A DNA stretch of 64,000 nt, taken from positions 2,914,001 through 2,978,000 of the forward strand of contig JAPFFF010000001.1 of the NCBI GenBank assembly GCA_039105265.1, written 5' to 3'. Under the pieces are notes generated by a model. It did not search any database and was not told where the DNA came from. It saw only the letters and a list, made by a program, of their open reading frames with translations. Shown here in pieces: positions 35,721 through 45,866 of the stretch; the stretch's first letter is position 1; every line of letters begins with the position of its first letter. Both the position numbers and the translations under genes were made by a program. Origin of the DNA: Tritrichomonas musculus (Eukaryota > Parabasalia > Tritrichomonadida > Tritrichomonadidae).

Positions 35721-36002
35721 TTAATTGCAAAAACACAACCTGTATATTTTGCTTTTGGTCTCTATCTTGAGTCTATTAGCAAATTCAAGTACGTCTTTAA
35801 AAGCTATACTAGTATTTAAATATGTCTCATATAATTTTTGTAGATTTATTTGATTTTTAGAGAACTTCCATATACTTTGACCCAAACCTCTTGTTAATCT
35901 TGCAACATCTCTATCAACAAGTTTAGGTCGAAATTGAAAAGTACCTTGTAATAGTTGTATTTTATTGTTAGGTCTAGTTTGTGTACCTTTATCACTTATC
36001 AT
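35721..36002 (-). CDS. Small protein, possibly a Polinton remnant, 93 residues
   Basis: ATG at 36000-36002. Reads MISDKGTQTRPNNKIQLLQG, then a basic helical part (RDVARLTRGLGQSIWKF). Not recognised. It lies 41 bases from a coiled-coil gene like those of the Polinton, and GTQTRP resembles GTQTQRP in the Polinton's SAP-like protein. Origin from another Polinton copy is a weak inference. Confidence 0.35.
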   Translation of the reverse strand: MISDKGTQTRPNNKIQLLQGTFQFRPKLVDRDVARLTRGLGQSIWKFSKNQINLQKLYETYLNTSIAFKDVLEFANRLKIETKSKIYRLCFCN

Positions 36003-36043
36003 TTAAAAAACAAATAAAAGAATTAAGTAGAAGATGATGTTTA

Positions 36044-36250
36044 TTAAAGAAGGTTGTCAAGGCTGTTATTGATACCATCAACTTTGACCTTCATCTTTGC
36101 AAGGTCATCAATGACAGAATCGAGTTTGATGGATAGCTGGTTGACCCTATTAAGAACCTCATCAAGTCGTTGGCTGAGTTGGTCAATTTTGAGCAACAAG
36201 TAAGTCTCAGTATGATCTATCTCTGCTTCAAGTTTTTGCTTTTCATCCAT
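36044..36250 (-). CDS. Short coiled-coil protein, 68 residues
   Basis: ATG at 36248-36250. One heptad-repeat helix (LDEVLNRVNQLSIKLDSVID). It resembles the 86-residue coiled coil encoded next to polB at 11660-11920 in length and pattern, though coiled coils converge easily. Confidence 0.35.
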   Translation of the reverse strand: MDEKQKLEAEIDHTETYLLLKIDQLSQRLDEVLNRVNQLSIKLDSVIDDLAKMKVKVDGINNSLDNLL

Positions 36251-36426
36251 GATTTTAGTGGCTGAGTTGGTCCAATTCCTTGTGGAAAATGTAAAATATA
36301 TCAATCATTTTAAATAATAGAATTTGTTTGGCAAAAATTTTTTAAAGAAAAAATTTAATTAAATATTTTTTATAATAAATAAATAAATACAGAATAATAA
36401 TAATAATTAAAATTAAAAATTAAAAA

Positions 36427-36840
36427 CTAAAAACTAAAAACTAAAAAAATCATAAAAAGATTAATGTTTTTAAATTTATTAAGCATATTCTTCTTTTCAT
36501 AAGCATGTTTTAATATTCGGACCCCCAATTTAATCATGAAATCATCTGGACTTTTTGAATACAATTCAAGTAAATGTTCTTCCTGCAACATTAGTATCTG
36601 TTCTTCACATGCATATCCAGCCACTTCAGGGAAAAGAATTCTTGAACCCATCACACATTTTAATTGATTAAAACATTTATTTATAATGTTAGCAAGCATA
36701 GAATCATAACGATCATCTGAATTTTTTAAATTTAGATCAATAAAACCAGATTCTTTAGGTTCCTTCTCATTGGCATTTTTTTTGAACTTATCTTTTATAA
36801 ATCCAATTATTTCTTTTGTTCTGTCAATGGTATATTTTTA
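36427..36840 (-). pseudogene. Decayed gene of unknown family
   Basis: A protein-like stretch reads IIGFIKDKFKKN, LNLKNSDDRYDSMLANIINK, then CVMGSRILFPEVAGYACEEQ and a helical tail. A coherent segment further upstream (TNSDYNTLYEFGIDDLK, about 36850-36895) is in another frame, so about one break is present. Not recognised. Confidence 0.4.
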
Positions 36841-37296
36841 AATCGTCAATTCCGAATTCATATAAAGTATTATAATCCGAGTTTGTCCATCTTTTGTTCA
36901 AAATTTGATGAATACATGGAAGTTCGCATCCATAAAGATTGGAATAATACAAGCCATCTGCACATATTTTTTTTTGTTATGTTATTTAAAAATATTTGTA
37001 TCATTCATAATCCACACAACTTCAAAAATGGATGAGAAAGGTTTCAATTTTCAATTTTTAAAAAAAATAAGAAAAAAAGGAGCAAGGGTAACCGTTTTTC
37101 TTACGTTAAAATGGCTTAAAAATGCTTTTATATCTTATTATAAAAACAAGAAAAAGCATAATTCTTGAAATATATTAGTTCTTTATATTAGGTAAAATAA
37201 TATATAATGATATATTACGTAATTATCTAAAGTGTGTTGAAATATTTGATTAATGATATTTTTTTTAATCATCCAAAGGGCATGTAGCTTAATATA

Positions 37297-38006
37297 GGGG
37301 GTCCAAAAAATAATGAGCATCACAATTAATAAAAGGTTTTATTTAAGCTTTATTATATTGTATAGATAAAATGATGTCATCAATAATCTTTTGAAATCAT
37401 TATCTCAAAAAGTGACCAAGGAAATATTGAATCTTTTGAAAAAAATTCAATAAAGATTATTGGTACGTTTATTTTTTAATGACGTTAGATCAGCGTTCAA
37501 TAGCAATTTTTTTGCACCTGGAAGGAAAAAATGATAAACAAATACATGAAGAAAAGTTCTTGGTACTGAATGAAAACTGTGTAGGTTATTCAACAGTTAC
37601 TAGGTTTATTAGAGAATTCAAAATTAGTAATAAAGCAGCTCCGATTAAAAATGAGCCTAAAATAATGGAGTGGGACAATGATGATTACTTAATAAAAAAT
37701 ACAGTCGATGAAGAACCATTTTTATCTATACGACAAATAGCTAAGAAGACTGGCATTCCAAAAAGTACGATTTATATTCAATTGACCAATTATTTGGGCT
37801 ATATATCAAAGCATTTAAAGTGTGTCCCTCACCTGCTCTCTGAGTTGCAAAAGCAAAATCGAGTGACCATTGCAATTGACCTTCTCAGAATCCTGGAGAA
37901 AGCGCAACGACAAGGTTGGAGATATTTTGTAACAGGTGATGAATCCTGGTTTGATCTGTGCTATTGTAGTACAAATAAAACATCGTTCAATTTGACCACT
38001 TTTTGA
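37297..38006 (+). mobile_element. mariner element, 3'-truncated
   Basis: A terminal repeat GGGGGTCCAAAAAATAATGA begins at 37297 directly after a TA, the mariner target. The transposase starts 182 bases further on. No inverse copy (TTTTTTGGACCCCC) appears downstream, so the right half is missing. Confidence 0.75.
37479..38006 (+). pseudogene. mariner transposase, N-terminal half
   Basis: 175 residues; intact mariner transposases have about 340. The paired helix-turn-helix N-terminus is present: FLSIRQIAKKTGIPKSTIYI for the second helix-turn-helix and VPHLLSELQKQNRV for the linker motif. The catalytic domain begins with RYFVTGDESWF, which holds the first catalytic Asp. Homology ends shortly after it, so the second and third acids are lost and the product cannot transpose DNA. 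The frame up to the truncation is open, which suggests a fairly recent loss. Confidence 0.8.
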
Positions 38007-39089
38007 ATTATTTTTATACTTTGATTTTTTTCTTTCATTTGTCGATAAATCGATTTATTTCTATGTATTTACACCACTTCTATCAAACATGTAAAAACGT
38101 TTAGAATTAAAATTCGTGCGTTAGTTCTGAAAAGTTAAACTTTTTGATGACTTGGATTTTTAAAACATGAATAATTTTTTTCCCCTACGATAGATTTTTT
38201 TTGGTCTATATAAAACGTGCTTAAAAACCAATATAGTATATAATATTTCAATATGAAGTCGAAACGACGATTTTCAATAAACGCCAAAGCCGTGCTCCTT
38301 TTGAGAAAAAAAATTTAGAAGATTTTATATAAAAACGTACTAAAAAAATTATTAATTTTTTTAAATTATTATTATTATTTAATTTAAATTTATATATCGA
38401 ATATTATTATCACTTTTCAATATTAATTAAAAAGATAATGATTTATTTAATTATTCTCTCAAAATAAAATGGATTGATTCAAATATTAAATAGATATTTC
38501 AATTATATTCAAAATGAAATAAATTTTCTGAACTAATAATTTGATCGGAACAATACATACAAAAATCGATCCCCACAGCTGAATCATAGGTATTTATTAA
38601 TATCATTAATTAGAAATATATTTATTATATCAAGTATCAAAACTATATAAGAGTGAATGAATCAAAAATATTAGTTCTATGATGTATTTGCCTAAATAAA
38701 AATTAAAAAAAATCAATTAAAATACATTTTTCTCATAGCATATATAATTTTGGTAAAATTAAAGTTTATAATAAATATAGTAATATAATATAATTTTATA
38801 TATTATACATTTTGTTTTCATGCGTTGCGCATATGTCGAGATAGCTGTTTTTCAACGGATGATTTAAATTGGATTTTTAGACACCAATATCTAGCATCTC
38901 GACTTAAACATAGATAAATATAAATATTTAAATATCATAAAATAATATGCAATAAGTATATTATATATATATTCTTATATTTCAAAAGATATAAATATTT
39001 TAATAATTCAAAATTTAAGTGAAGTCAGCGATCTCACATCTCAGTATTTGTACTTCAAATTCTTTGTTTTCGAGGCTTTGAATTTATTA
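38007..39089. other. Non-coding DNA
   Basis: A+T-rich. Near 38272 a 22-codon start (MKSKRRFSINAKAVLLLRKK) may be a transposase N-terminus fragment. ATGTCGAGATAG (38835) and CATCTCGACTTA (38896) form a partial inverted pair similar to one at 55.1/55.9 kb. Confidence 0.4.
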
Positions 39090-39311
39090 ATGGAATTAAA
39101 ACTGGAAATTCAAATGGGTCATCGTCAATCATTAATTCTCATTGGTTTGATTTTATTAAGGCGCCATAAAACCCATAATATTCCAGATATTGCTGATGAA
39201 ACAATTGAGATTGCTGAAGATACAACAAATTCAATTGTTACCCAAAATCCTCTCAATGAATTAATGATTGACGATGACCCATTTGAATCTGAATTTGATA
39301 ATTATAATTAA
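39090..39311 (+). CDS. Small open frame, doubtful, 73 residues
   Basis: From ATG 39090. The second half is acidic and Thr/Asn-rich (ETIEIAEDTTNSIVTQNPLN, DDDPFESEFDNYN), like a transposase or regulator tail. No initiator signal is evident. Perhaps a gene fragment. Confidence 0.3.
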   Translation: MELKLEIQMGHRQSLILIGLILLRRHKTHNIPDIADETIEIAEDTTNSIVTQNPLNELMIDDDPFESEFDNYN

Positions 39312-39795
39312 ATTCTTGAAAAAATCTTAATTTTATTGATCTTTTTTTCATCTTTAATCGATAATAAAAAAACATTCCTAAATATATTGTATTTTCAAAT
39401 ATATTGTATTTTCAATTAGAATATCATTATGAAATCATATCTCAATAAAGATATTTTTATAAGTAATGGTATATTAACTTAGAAATTCCAGGACTTTTAA
39501 AAATAAAAAGCATATCGTCATCGTCATTTAGTAGTGCATTTTTAACTTTTTTATTGAAAAAGCTATGAAACTGGGTTTTTTCATTTGTATATAGCTGGAA
39601 TAATGGCAGTAATTGAAATTTTTATGATAAATATGATTGTAAATTTGTTTTTCTTGTTTTGGTTTTTTTAGAATTTAAATACATTGAATTTTTCAATAAA
39701 GATAAAAAAAATTGAAAACTTTGATTTTATTCAAATTTTTATTAAAACTAAATGTTTGATTTCATTTTACATTTTACAACAATTAAAGCAAAAAA

Positions 39796-40795
39796 TTGAA
39801 TATTTGTATTAGAGAGCTTGCGTATGCTATGGTTCTTCTACTTGGTCCAATCGCATTTGGAACAATTATGGTTTATCCATCACCAACAGGAAGTAAAATC
39901 CGAGTTCATCATCATTTATCAGATAATTCCGCGCAATGGTCATTTTACAATGCTGATTCATCTTTATTTTTTGATTTTATTGCCTTCATTAAATTATATG
40001 GATCTAAATTACATCGGTGCTGCAATATGCGCATTGCAAGCATGCTTGATTTGGTTTATTGAAGAGTCACCAGCTGTGACCAACATTAATACTGACGAAG
40101 AAATGAGATCAAGTGAACAAAGTAGAAGTATTGAAACATTATGGCAGAAGAAATATGCTTGGGGATTATGTTCAGGTATTTTAATGATGTTATTCCAGCA
40201 ATTCTGTGGAATTAATGCAATTTTAACAAATTTATCAGATATAATGGACAAAACAGGTCTCGATATGAATGGTGATTACCAAGCTGGAATTTCATCATGC
40301 GCATAACTAATAGCTGTATTTGTTGGTGCAATGATTATCGATAAAATCGGAAGAAGAATTACAATGATCGCATCCTGTTCTATGATAGCTATTTTCTTGT
40401 TAATTTTTGCTCTCGATGTCAAATATAATTGGTCAAATGTTCTTCCATTAATTTGTATCTTCTTATATCAATTAGGTTTCGGTCTTGGAATGGGCCCAAT
40501 TCCTTGGTTCATAATTCCTGAATATTTTAATGATGATGTTCGTTCAACAGCTACAATGATAGTTGTTGCTTCAAATTGGATCTTTTCTTTCATCATAATT
40601 TTTGTATGGCCTTACATGAATGATGGACTTGGAATGTTTGGGTCACTTATTTTCTTTTTATGTATATCTATCTGTGCCATCATTTTCTTAGTTTTTTGCA
40701 TTCATGAGCCAAGTCGTTAGCCAAAACCAGAAATAAAAGATGATTACAAAACAGAAGAAAAAGATGACGATGAGTGTGCACCAGGAACTTTATAA
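39796..40795 (+). pseudogene. Decayed MFS sugar transporter, paralog of the gene at 57.9 kb
   Basis: Matches the intact transporter along its ends: YPSPTGSKIRVHHHLSDNS, LMMLFQQFCGINAILTNL, MGPIPWFIIPEYFNDD. The start codon is TTG where the paralog has ATG. About 105 codons, from after SSLF to FDF (membrane segments 2-5), are missing, and the frame changes just after that junction. A stop replaces SSCSQ (SSCA-stop, about 40304) and another lies after HEPSR (40718). With at least four lesions it cannot make a working carrier. A tandem or dispersed duplicate that decayed. Confidence 0.85.
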
Positions 40796-41251
40796 GTATT
40801 TTTGTTCTTTTACTTGTTAATATATAATAGAATAGAATATAGAATATAGAGTACAGAAAATAAAGTAATTTTATTACTGACCTTTTTTACATTGTACTAT
40901 GTTTATATAGTATTTTTTATCATTTTTTTCTAATCATTAAAAATTTCATTTTAATTCTTCAATTTTTATAAAAATGTTCAAGTTAGAATTTTTAAAAGGT
41001 TATATCATTTTGATTTTAATATGGTAATTTTCTGTTACAGTTTTGTGTTCATTTACCAATATGATTTGATTTTTTTAAATAATTACAAATTTTAATTACA
41101 AATCAAATATGCTATCATATCTGATATAATTTAATTCTCTGTATCTTTTTCAATTGAGGTATTTCACCAAAGATAGGAAATAAAATTAAAAAAAAAGCAT
41201 TACATAAATAATTAAAGCAACAATTTATTACATAATAATATTATTAATGAA
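40796..41251. other. Non-coding DNA
   Basis: A+T-rich 3' flank of the transporter relic and of histone H3. Nothing recognised. Confidence 0.5.
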
Positions 41252-41668
41252 TTAATTTCTTTCACCACGGATTCTTTGTGCTAATTGGACATCACGTTCC
41301 ATGATAGTGACTCTGTTTGCATGAATTGCGCAAAGATTTGTATCTTCAAAAAGTCCAACTAAATAAGCTTCTGAAGCTTCTTGGAGTGCTGCAATAGCTG
41401 ATGATTGAAAACGAAGATCACCTCTAAATCCTGATGCAATTTCACGAACAAGTCTTTGGAATGGAAGTTTACGTATCAAAAGATCTGTACTTTTTTGATA
41501 CTTACGAATCTCTCTAAGGGCAACTGTACCTGGTCTAAAACGATGTTGTTTCTTTGCACCTTGAGAATCAACAACTGGTGTTGATTTACGTGCTGCCTTA
41601 GCGCCGAGTGATTTACGAGGAGTTTTTCCACCTGTTGATTTACGTGCTGTTTGCTTTGTGCGAGCCAT
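41252..41668 (-). CDS. H3: Histone H3
   Basis: Core nucleosome histone, 138 residues from [15 protein letters not shown]; an ATG eight codons upstream is ignored because the histone N-terminus is invariant. The tail keeps K4, K9, K14 and K27-like contexts ([16 protein letters not shown]), and the K36 region reads [14 protein letters not shown]. The histone fold follows ([65 protein letters not shown]). Small changes from animal H3 are as expected for a parabasalid. No introns. No partner histone gene lies beside it in the window. Confidence 0.97.
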   Translation of the reverse strand: MARTKQTARKSTGGKTPRKSLGAKAARKSTPVVDSQGAKKQHRFRPGTVALREIRKYQKSTDLLIRKLPFQRLVREIASGFRGDLRFQSSAIAALQEASEAYLVGLFEDTNLCAIHANRVTIMERDVQLAQRIRGERN

Positions 41669-41921
41669 TTGAACAAAATAAAATGATATCAAGTCTTGTT
41701 GGTAGAAAAAATAGTAAGACTATCAATGACATTTTAAACCATTAATTTTCAAAAGAATAATAGAAAAACTTATTAATAAATTTTGATGGTTTAAAATGGT
41801 ATGATATGGAGTTCAAATTTTGGAGGGGATTTTTGAATTGAATAAGCCGCTAAAAAATAATAAAAAGTCGTTATTACCTAGAGAGTGTTTATTTAAAAAC
41901 AAAAATAAGCCTGGTATGCAA

Positions 41922-42620
41922 TTAATTAAATTTTTCTTGCTCTTTTCCATTGAGAATTGTGTGTGCTGGTGTTTCTTTCTTTATCATGTAAATTTTTAAA
42001 TATATTAATGCGGAAGAAATATATTCAAGTATTGAGCCAATTGAGTAAATAAATCTATCTCTCCAAATAAATATGGTGATTATCGTATATATTGTTGCTA
42101 ATACTAAAGCTATATAGGGAATAATGTACGAATATAGTTTTATTTGATATCCGACGCGTTTTGCCCAATAATCTGATATAATCAAATAAATGATAATTCC
42201 AAAAAAGAAAACTAATGAAGCAAGTAAATGTATTATCCGATTATCTTTGAGAGAAATATTCGCCAAGATTAGAAGGCCTGAGACAAAAGATATTATAAGA
42301 TAATGTAATATTTTTGCATATTTTTGGTAAGATTCCTTTTTGTTAATTTCGTTTTTTTCGGCTAATTTTTTTATAATCTTTTGTCTCATTAAGAAAATAA
42401 GAAGAAGTAAGATCGCATCAATACTCATTGCCATCGGGAAAATTCTATTTTCTGGAAAAAACATGACCGTTTCAGATATGGTTCGAATCCTCCCTTTACG
42501 AAAATGAGAGGTTGAATAATAAATAATCCAACAAATAAAAACAGATACAATTGGAAGAAGTGTTGTTGCATCATAAACGAAATTTGGTGGTGGAAGATAT
42601 ATAATAAATTTGTTTTTCAT
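41922..42620 (-). CDS. Frag1/DRAM/Sfk1-family membrane protein
   Basis: 232 residues with about six membrane spans. The family signature lies after the first span: TISETVMFFPENRIFPMAMS, i.e. the usual P.IS....PE..IF pattern, followed by a span and a basic cytoplasmic loop (RQKIIKKLAEKNEINKK). Relatives include PGAP2 (GPI-anchor lipid remodelling), DRAM (autophagy) and Sfk1 (plasma-membrane lipid signalling). Which role applies cannot be told from sequence. The N-terminus YLPPPNFVYDATTLLPIVSV is typical. Single exon. Confidence 0.7.
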   Translation of the reverse strand: MKNKFIIYLPPPNFVYDATTLLPIVSVFICWIIYYSTSHFRKGRIRTISETVMFFPENRIFPMAMSIDAILLLLIFLMRQKIIKKLAEKNEINKKESYQKYAKILHYLIISFVSGLLILANISLKDNRIIHLLASLVFFFGIIIYLIISDYWAKRVGYQIKLYSYIIPYIALVLATIYTIITIFIWRDRFIYSIGSILEYISSALIYLKIYMIKKETPAHTILNGKEQEKFN

Positions 42621-42978
42621 TTGAATTATATAAACTTTATAAACATCTCCTCTTTTAATATAATTTATTCAATTTTTGTGAAGAGAAAAATAATTTAAAA
42701 ATGACAATATTTCGATAATTACTAGTTTTAATTGTTCAAAAAAATCATTTTTAAAAATAAATCAAAATGTTTTATTTAATTATATGTGTTATTTTGCATT
42801 TATTAATGATATGCAAGACATTTAAATCAAATAGCGTTTTTTTTTTTTTTTTATATAAATAAAATGCAAGAAACTTTGTGTATAACCACCTAAACAGGTA
42901 TTTTAAGATACAAATAAGGTAATCAATATAATAACTGTCTAAATTATATAGTTGTTTGCTTATTTTTAAAAATTTAAA

Positions 42979-43965
42979 TTGAAACTTCATTTTATCATGA
43001 TGATTGAGACTTTTAAGCGCCTTGATTCTTATATCATTCCAGCCAAAGGAAAAAGAAAAGGCAAAAAAGTCTATAACTTTCATTGTAACATCTGTGATCG
43101 AAATTGCCACATTTGTAGAAATGCGGCAGCTCATATCAAGTCTGGTCAAGAAAGAGTAAATAATCTTAAAAAGGTTCAATCATGCAATGTTCTAAATACT
43201 TTTTGCCAAGTTGATTTGCAGAAAGATGATTTGTACTTTCAGTATATATTTCCTAAATATAGATCAAAAGAAAGAATTAAATAGAACTAATTGTAGATTT
43301 AAATATTCTTTAAGCATAACTTGCAGGGCTATCTTGGGAAAGATTTATCTATTCATTAAAATCAAAATTTTTAATCCCTCACAAAGATAAAATGAGAGAA
43401 CTGATTTAAAAACATGCAATTATTTTGCTATATAATGGTTTAGAAGTTCTTCGTGTTAAAACATATGGACTTGTAGTTGAAGTACAGACAAGCAACATAC
43501 TAGTTAAAGCAACTTCTTCAATCATCAAAGAATGCAAAAAGCATTACAATTAGTTGTATTGTTAGTGATAATGCAACAAATATGATATCTGCATTAACAA
43601 ATAAAGATCCTCATGATACTAATTCCATCAAATCAATGATTTGAGAAGCTTTTCTACGAATTGCATGTGCATCACATGCATCATAACTTCCATGACTGAA
43701 TTCATGATCTACCATTACTGCAAAGTTATTTAAATAATGTTGCATAAATCATACATAACTTAATAGGAATAAGTAAGGAGTTCAAAAAGTAATGTCCTTA
43801 TCAGATCCTTAGATTCAAATTCATCAATAAGTGGATCAAGGATAAAAAAATTGAGTTTTATTCAATAAGTGGAATTCTTTATCAACATGTACACGTTTTA
43901 TCCTTGAATATGGTGCAATAATTGACAATTTACCTGAAACATTTGCTTTATCAGAATATAAAAAG

Positions 43966-43997
<32 letters not shown>

Positions 43998-44230
43998 CAT
44001 GGAAATATTTCAACAAAAGCAAATAAAGAACAAGAGAGACCAAATACCACTTCAATTTTACAGATTCTAATGAATGGGAAACATGTATTGTCCCATTGGT
44101 AGTTAATGTAGAATTCACAGAACATATAGAAGGAGATATTTTTCTCTAACAAGAAGTTCTCATTCATAAAAAACTGGAAGAGTGACAGCTGGAAAATATA
44201 TAGAACGAAAGAAAGAATGCAATTGCATGT
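42979..44230 (+). pseudogene. hAT transposase relic with BED-type zinc finger
   Basis: Starts with a zinc finger reading NFHCNICDRNCHICRNAAAH, followed by IKSGQERV. Further on, in several frames, come hAT core segments: CIVSDNATNMISALT then RIACASHAS (about 43550-43690), and RFILEYGAIIDNLPETFALS (about 43900-43960). Many stops and frame changes separate them, so it is an old copy. A poly(A) run of about 27 bases (43971-43997) sits in its distal part. Terminal repeats were not found. Confidence 0.65.
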
Positions 44231-45866
44231 AGACCTAGAATTCCAAGATGAAAAAGTGATAACAATAAATATTAAAAAATGAATGTTTCACTTCTTTTTT
44301 TTTTGATATGTCAAGAAATAAATGTATCTATGTAAAAAACTATGGTTTCGGAGGTTTATATTGTAAAATAAATAATTTACTGAAGATCAAATACTATTTG
44401 GGAGTTTTCCCCATCCTGGTCATCAGCCCTATTTATTTTCTTATCTTTGATCATTGGTTTCAGATTAGTTAATCCTTATTCGATTCCTCTTCAGATTAAC
44501 GAAACGCTAGTTTTGGGATATGAGCCTAAATATTAAGAATAAAAAAGATCCAGATAGAAAAAAACATCAAAAAGGCTTCGAGATGTTTGAAATGTAATTT
44601 GGAAAAATCATTAACCAGTTTAAAATTATTGTTTTATAATGTTCATGAACCTTATGTGAAAGAAAAACAGTGGAACAAAATGGCAAATAATTATGCAAGC
44701 AACAAAGTAGTATGCTGTAACTACTTTACAAACGCGTTTACGAAACATGAGACGTCACATAATGTGACTATTTAGATTAACCGTTGCTTTACAAAAAATA
44801 GTAATTGTAACGTCACACTATTTTTAAATGTTATATAAATGTATAACGAACCGTTGTATAAGGAATCTGTGTTTCACAAGAAATTCCATGGCATGAAATC
44901 ACTGGATTTTCATTTTCTATATCTTGAACTATTTTAATATTATGAAAGTCAGGTGGGCTTCCTACTTCACAATTTTCTTTTTCTTCTTCATTTTCATTTT
45001 AATTCCAAGAAAAAAATAAAATTGTTGATGAAAAAATATTTTTCAGAAAAAGTGAGATAGATATAGACTATTTCTCATTAAACTTAAAATATGATGCGAA
45101 AAATGATTTGGGTATTCAATTTTCATTAGACTTGTTATATTGAGAATCGATACCAAAAAAGTCACTTTTTTTCATCTGATACTCGATTATCAGTTTCAAA
45201 ATCTGATATCGAGATTATCGATTATCAAGATATCAGATATGAAATGTGATATAAAAATAATTATAAACTTGATATTTATTACCAAGATCTCGAGATCTCA
45301 AATAGATTTATCTTTTTTTATAATAGGTATTTGTGATTTTAAAATACTTAAAAATAAATAATAGAATGCATTGATGCTTATTTTAAGATTAAAATCAATA
45401 AATACATTCTTTTTTATGAAATATTTGAGAAAAAATTACGATCATATATTTATCAAAAAGTTTAATTGAAAATTCTGATATCAAAAGCTGAGAAAAAAAA
45501 TTCTCGATCTCTGAAATCGATCTCGAGAATCTGTGCATATTTATGTATCGATATCAAAAAGTCATTCAATTATCGATCTTGAGAATAGGAGAATAATAAG
45601 CCTAATTTTCATCATATGTTGAAAAAAATTTTCTTTATAAACTAAGTGATGATAAATGATTATATTATATAAGTAATATATATATATATATAATTATAAA
45701 TTTATTTCTTGAAAATATTTTTTAAATATGGAGATAAATCCAAAATATTGAATTTCAAAATACGTTATTTTCTCTCTTAATTGTATTGCTTTTTTATGCG
45801 TGAATTAAAAGACCTATATTTTACCATTGACGATTAAGTTAAGAAAAAGTTGAAAATTTACACCAA
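44231..45866. other. Non-coding DNA with palindromic patches
   Basis: Contains GTCACATAATGTGAC (about 44755) and a second ACGTCACA nearby. A field of GATATCGAGA/TCTCGAGATC-like words lies at 45180-45590. No convincing gene. Confidence 0.5.

Noticed and set aside
36905-37168. 87-residue forward open frame
   Set aside because: Low-complexity Lys/Phe/Ile composition in A+T-rich DNA; no support for coding.
43772-43800. TAAGGAGTTCAAAAAGTAATG as a second mariner end
   Set aside because: It resembles the mariner end at 37297 only moderately and no transposase or partner end follows.
44587-44775. 62-residue forward open frame
   Set aside because: No initiator, biased composition, and it lies in transposon-rich debris.
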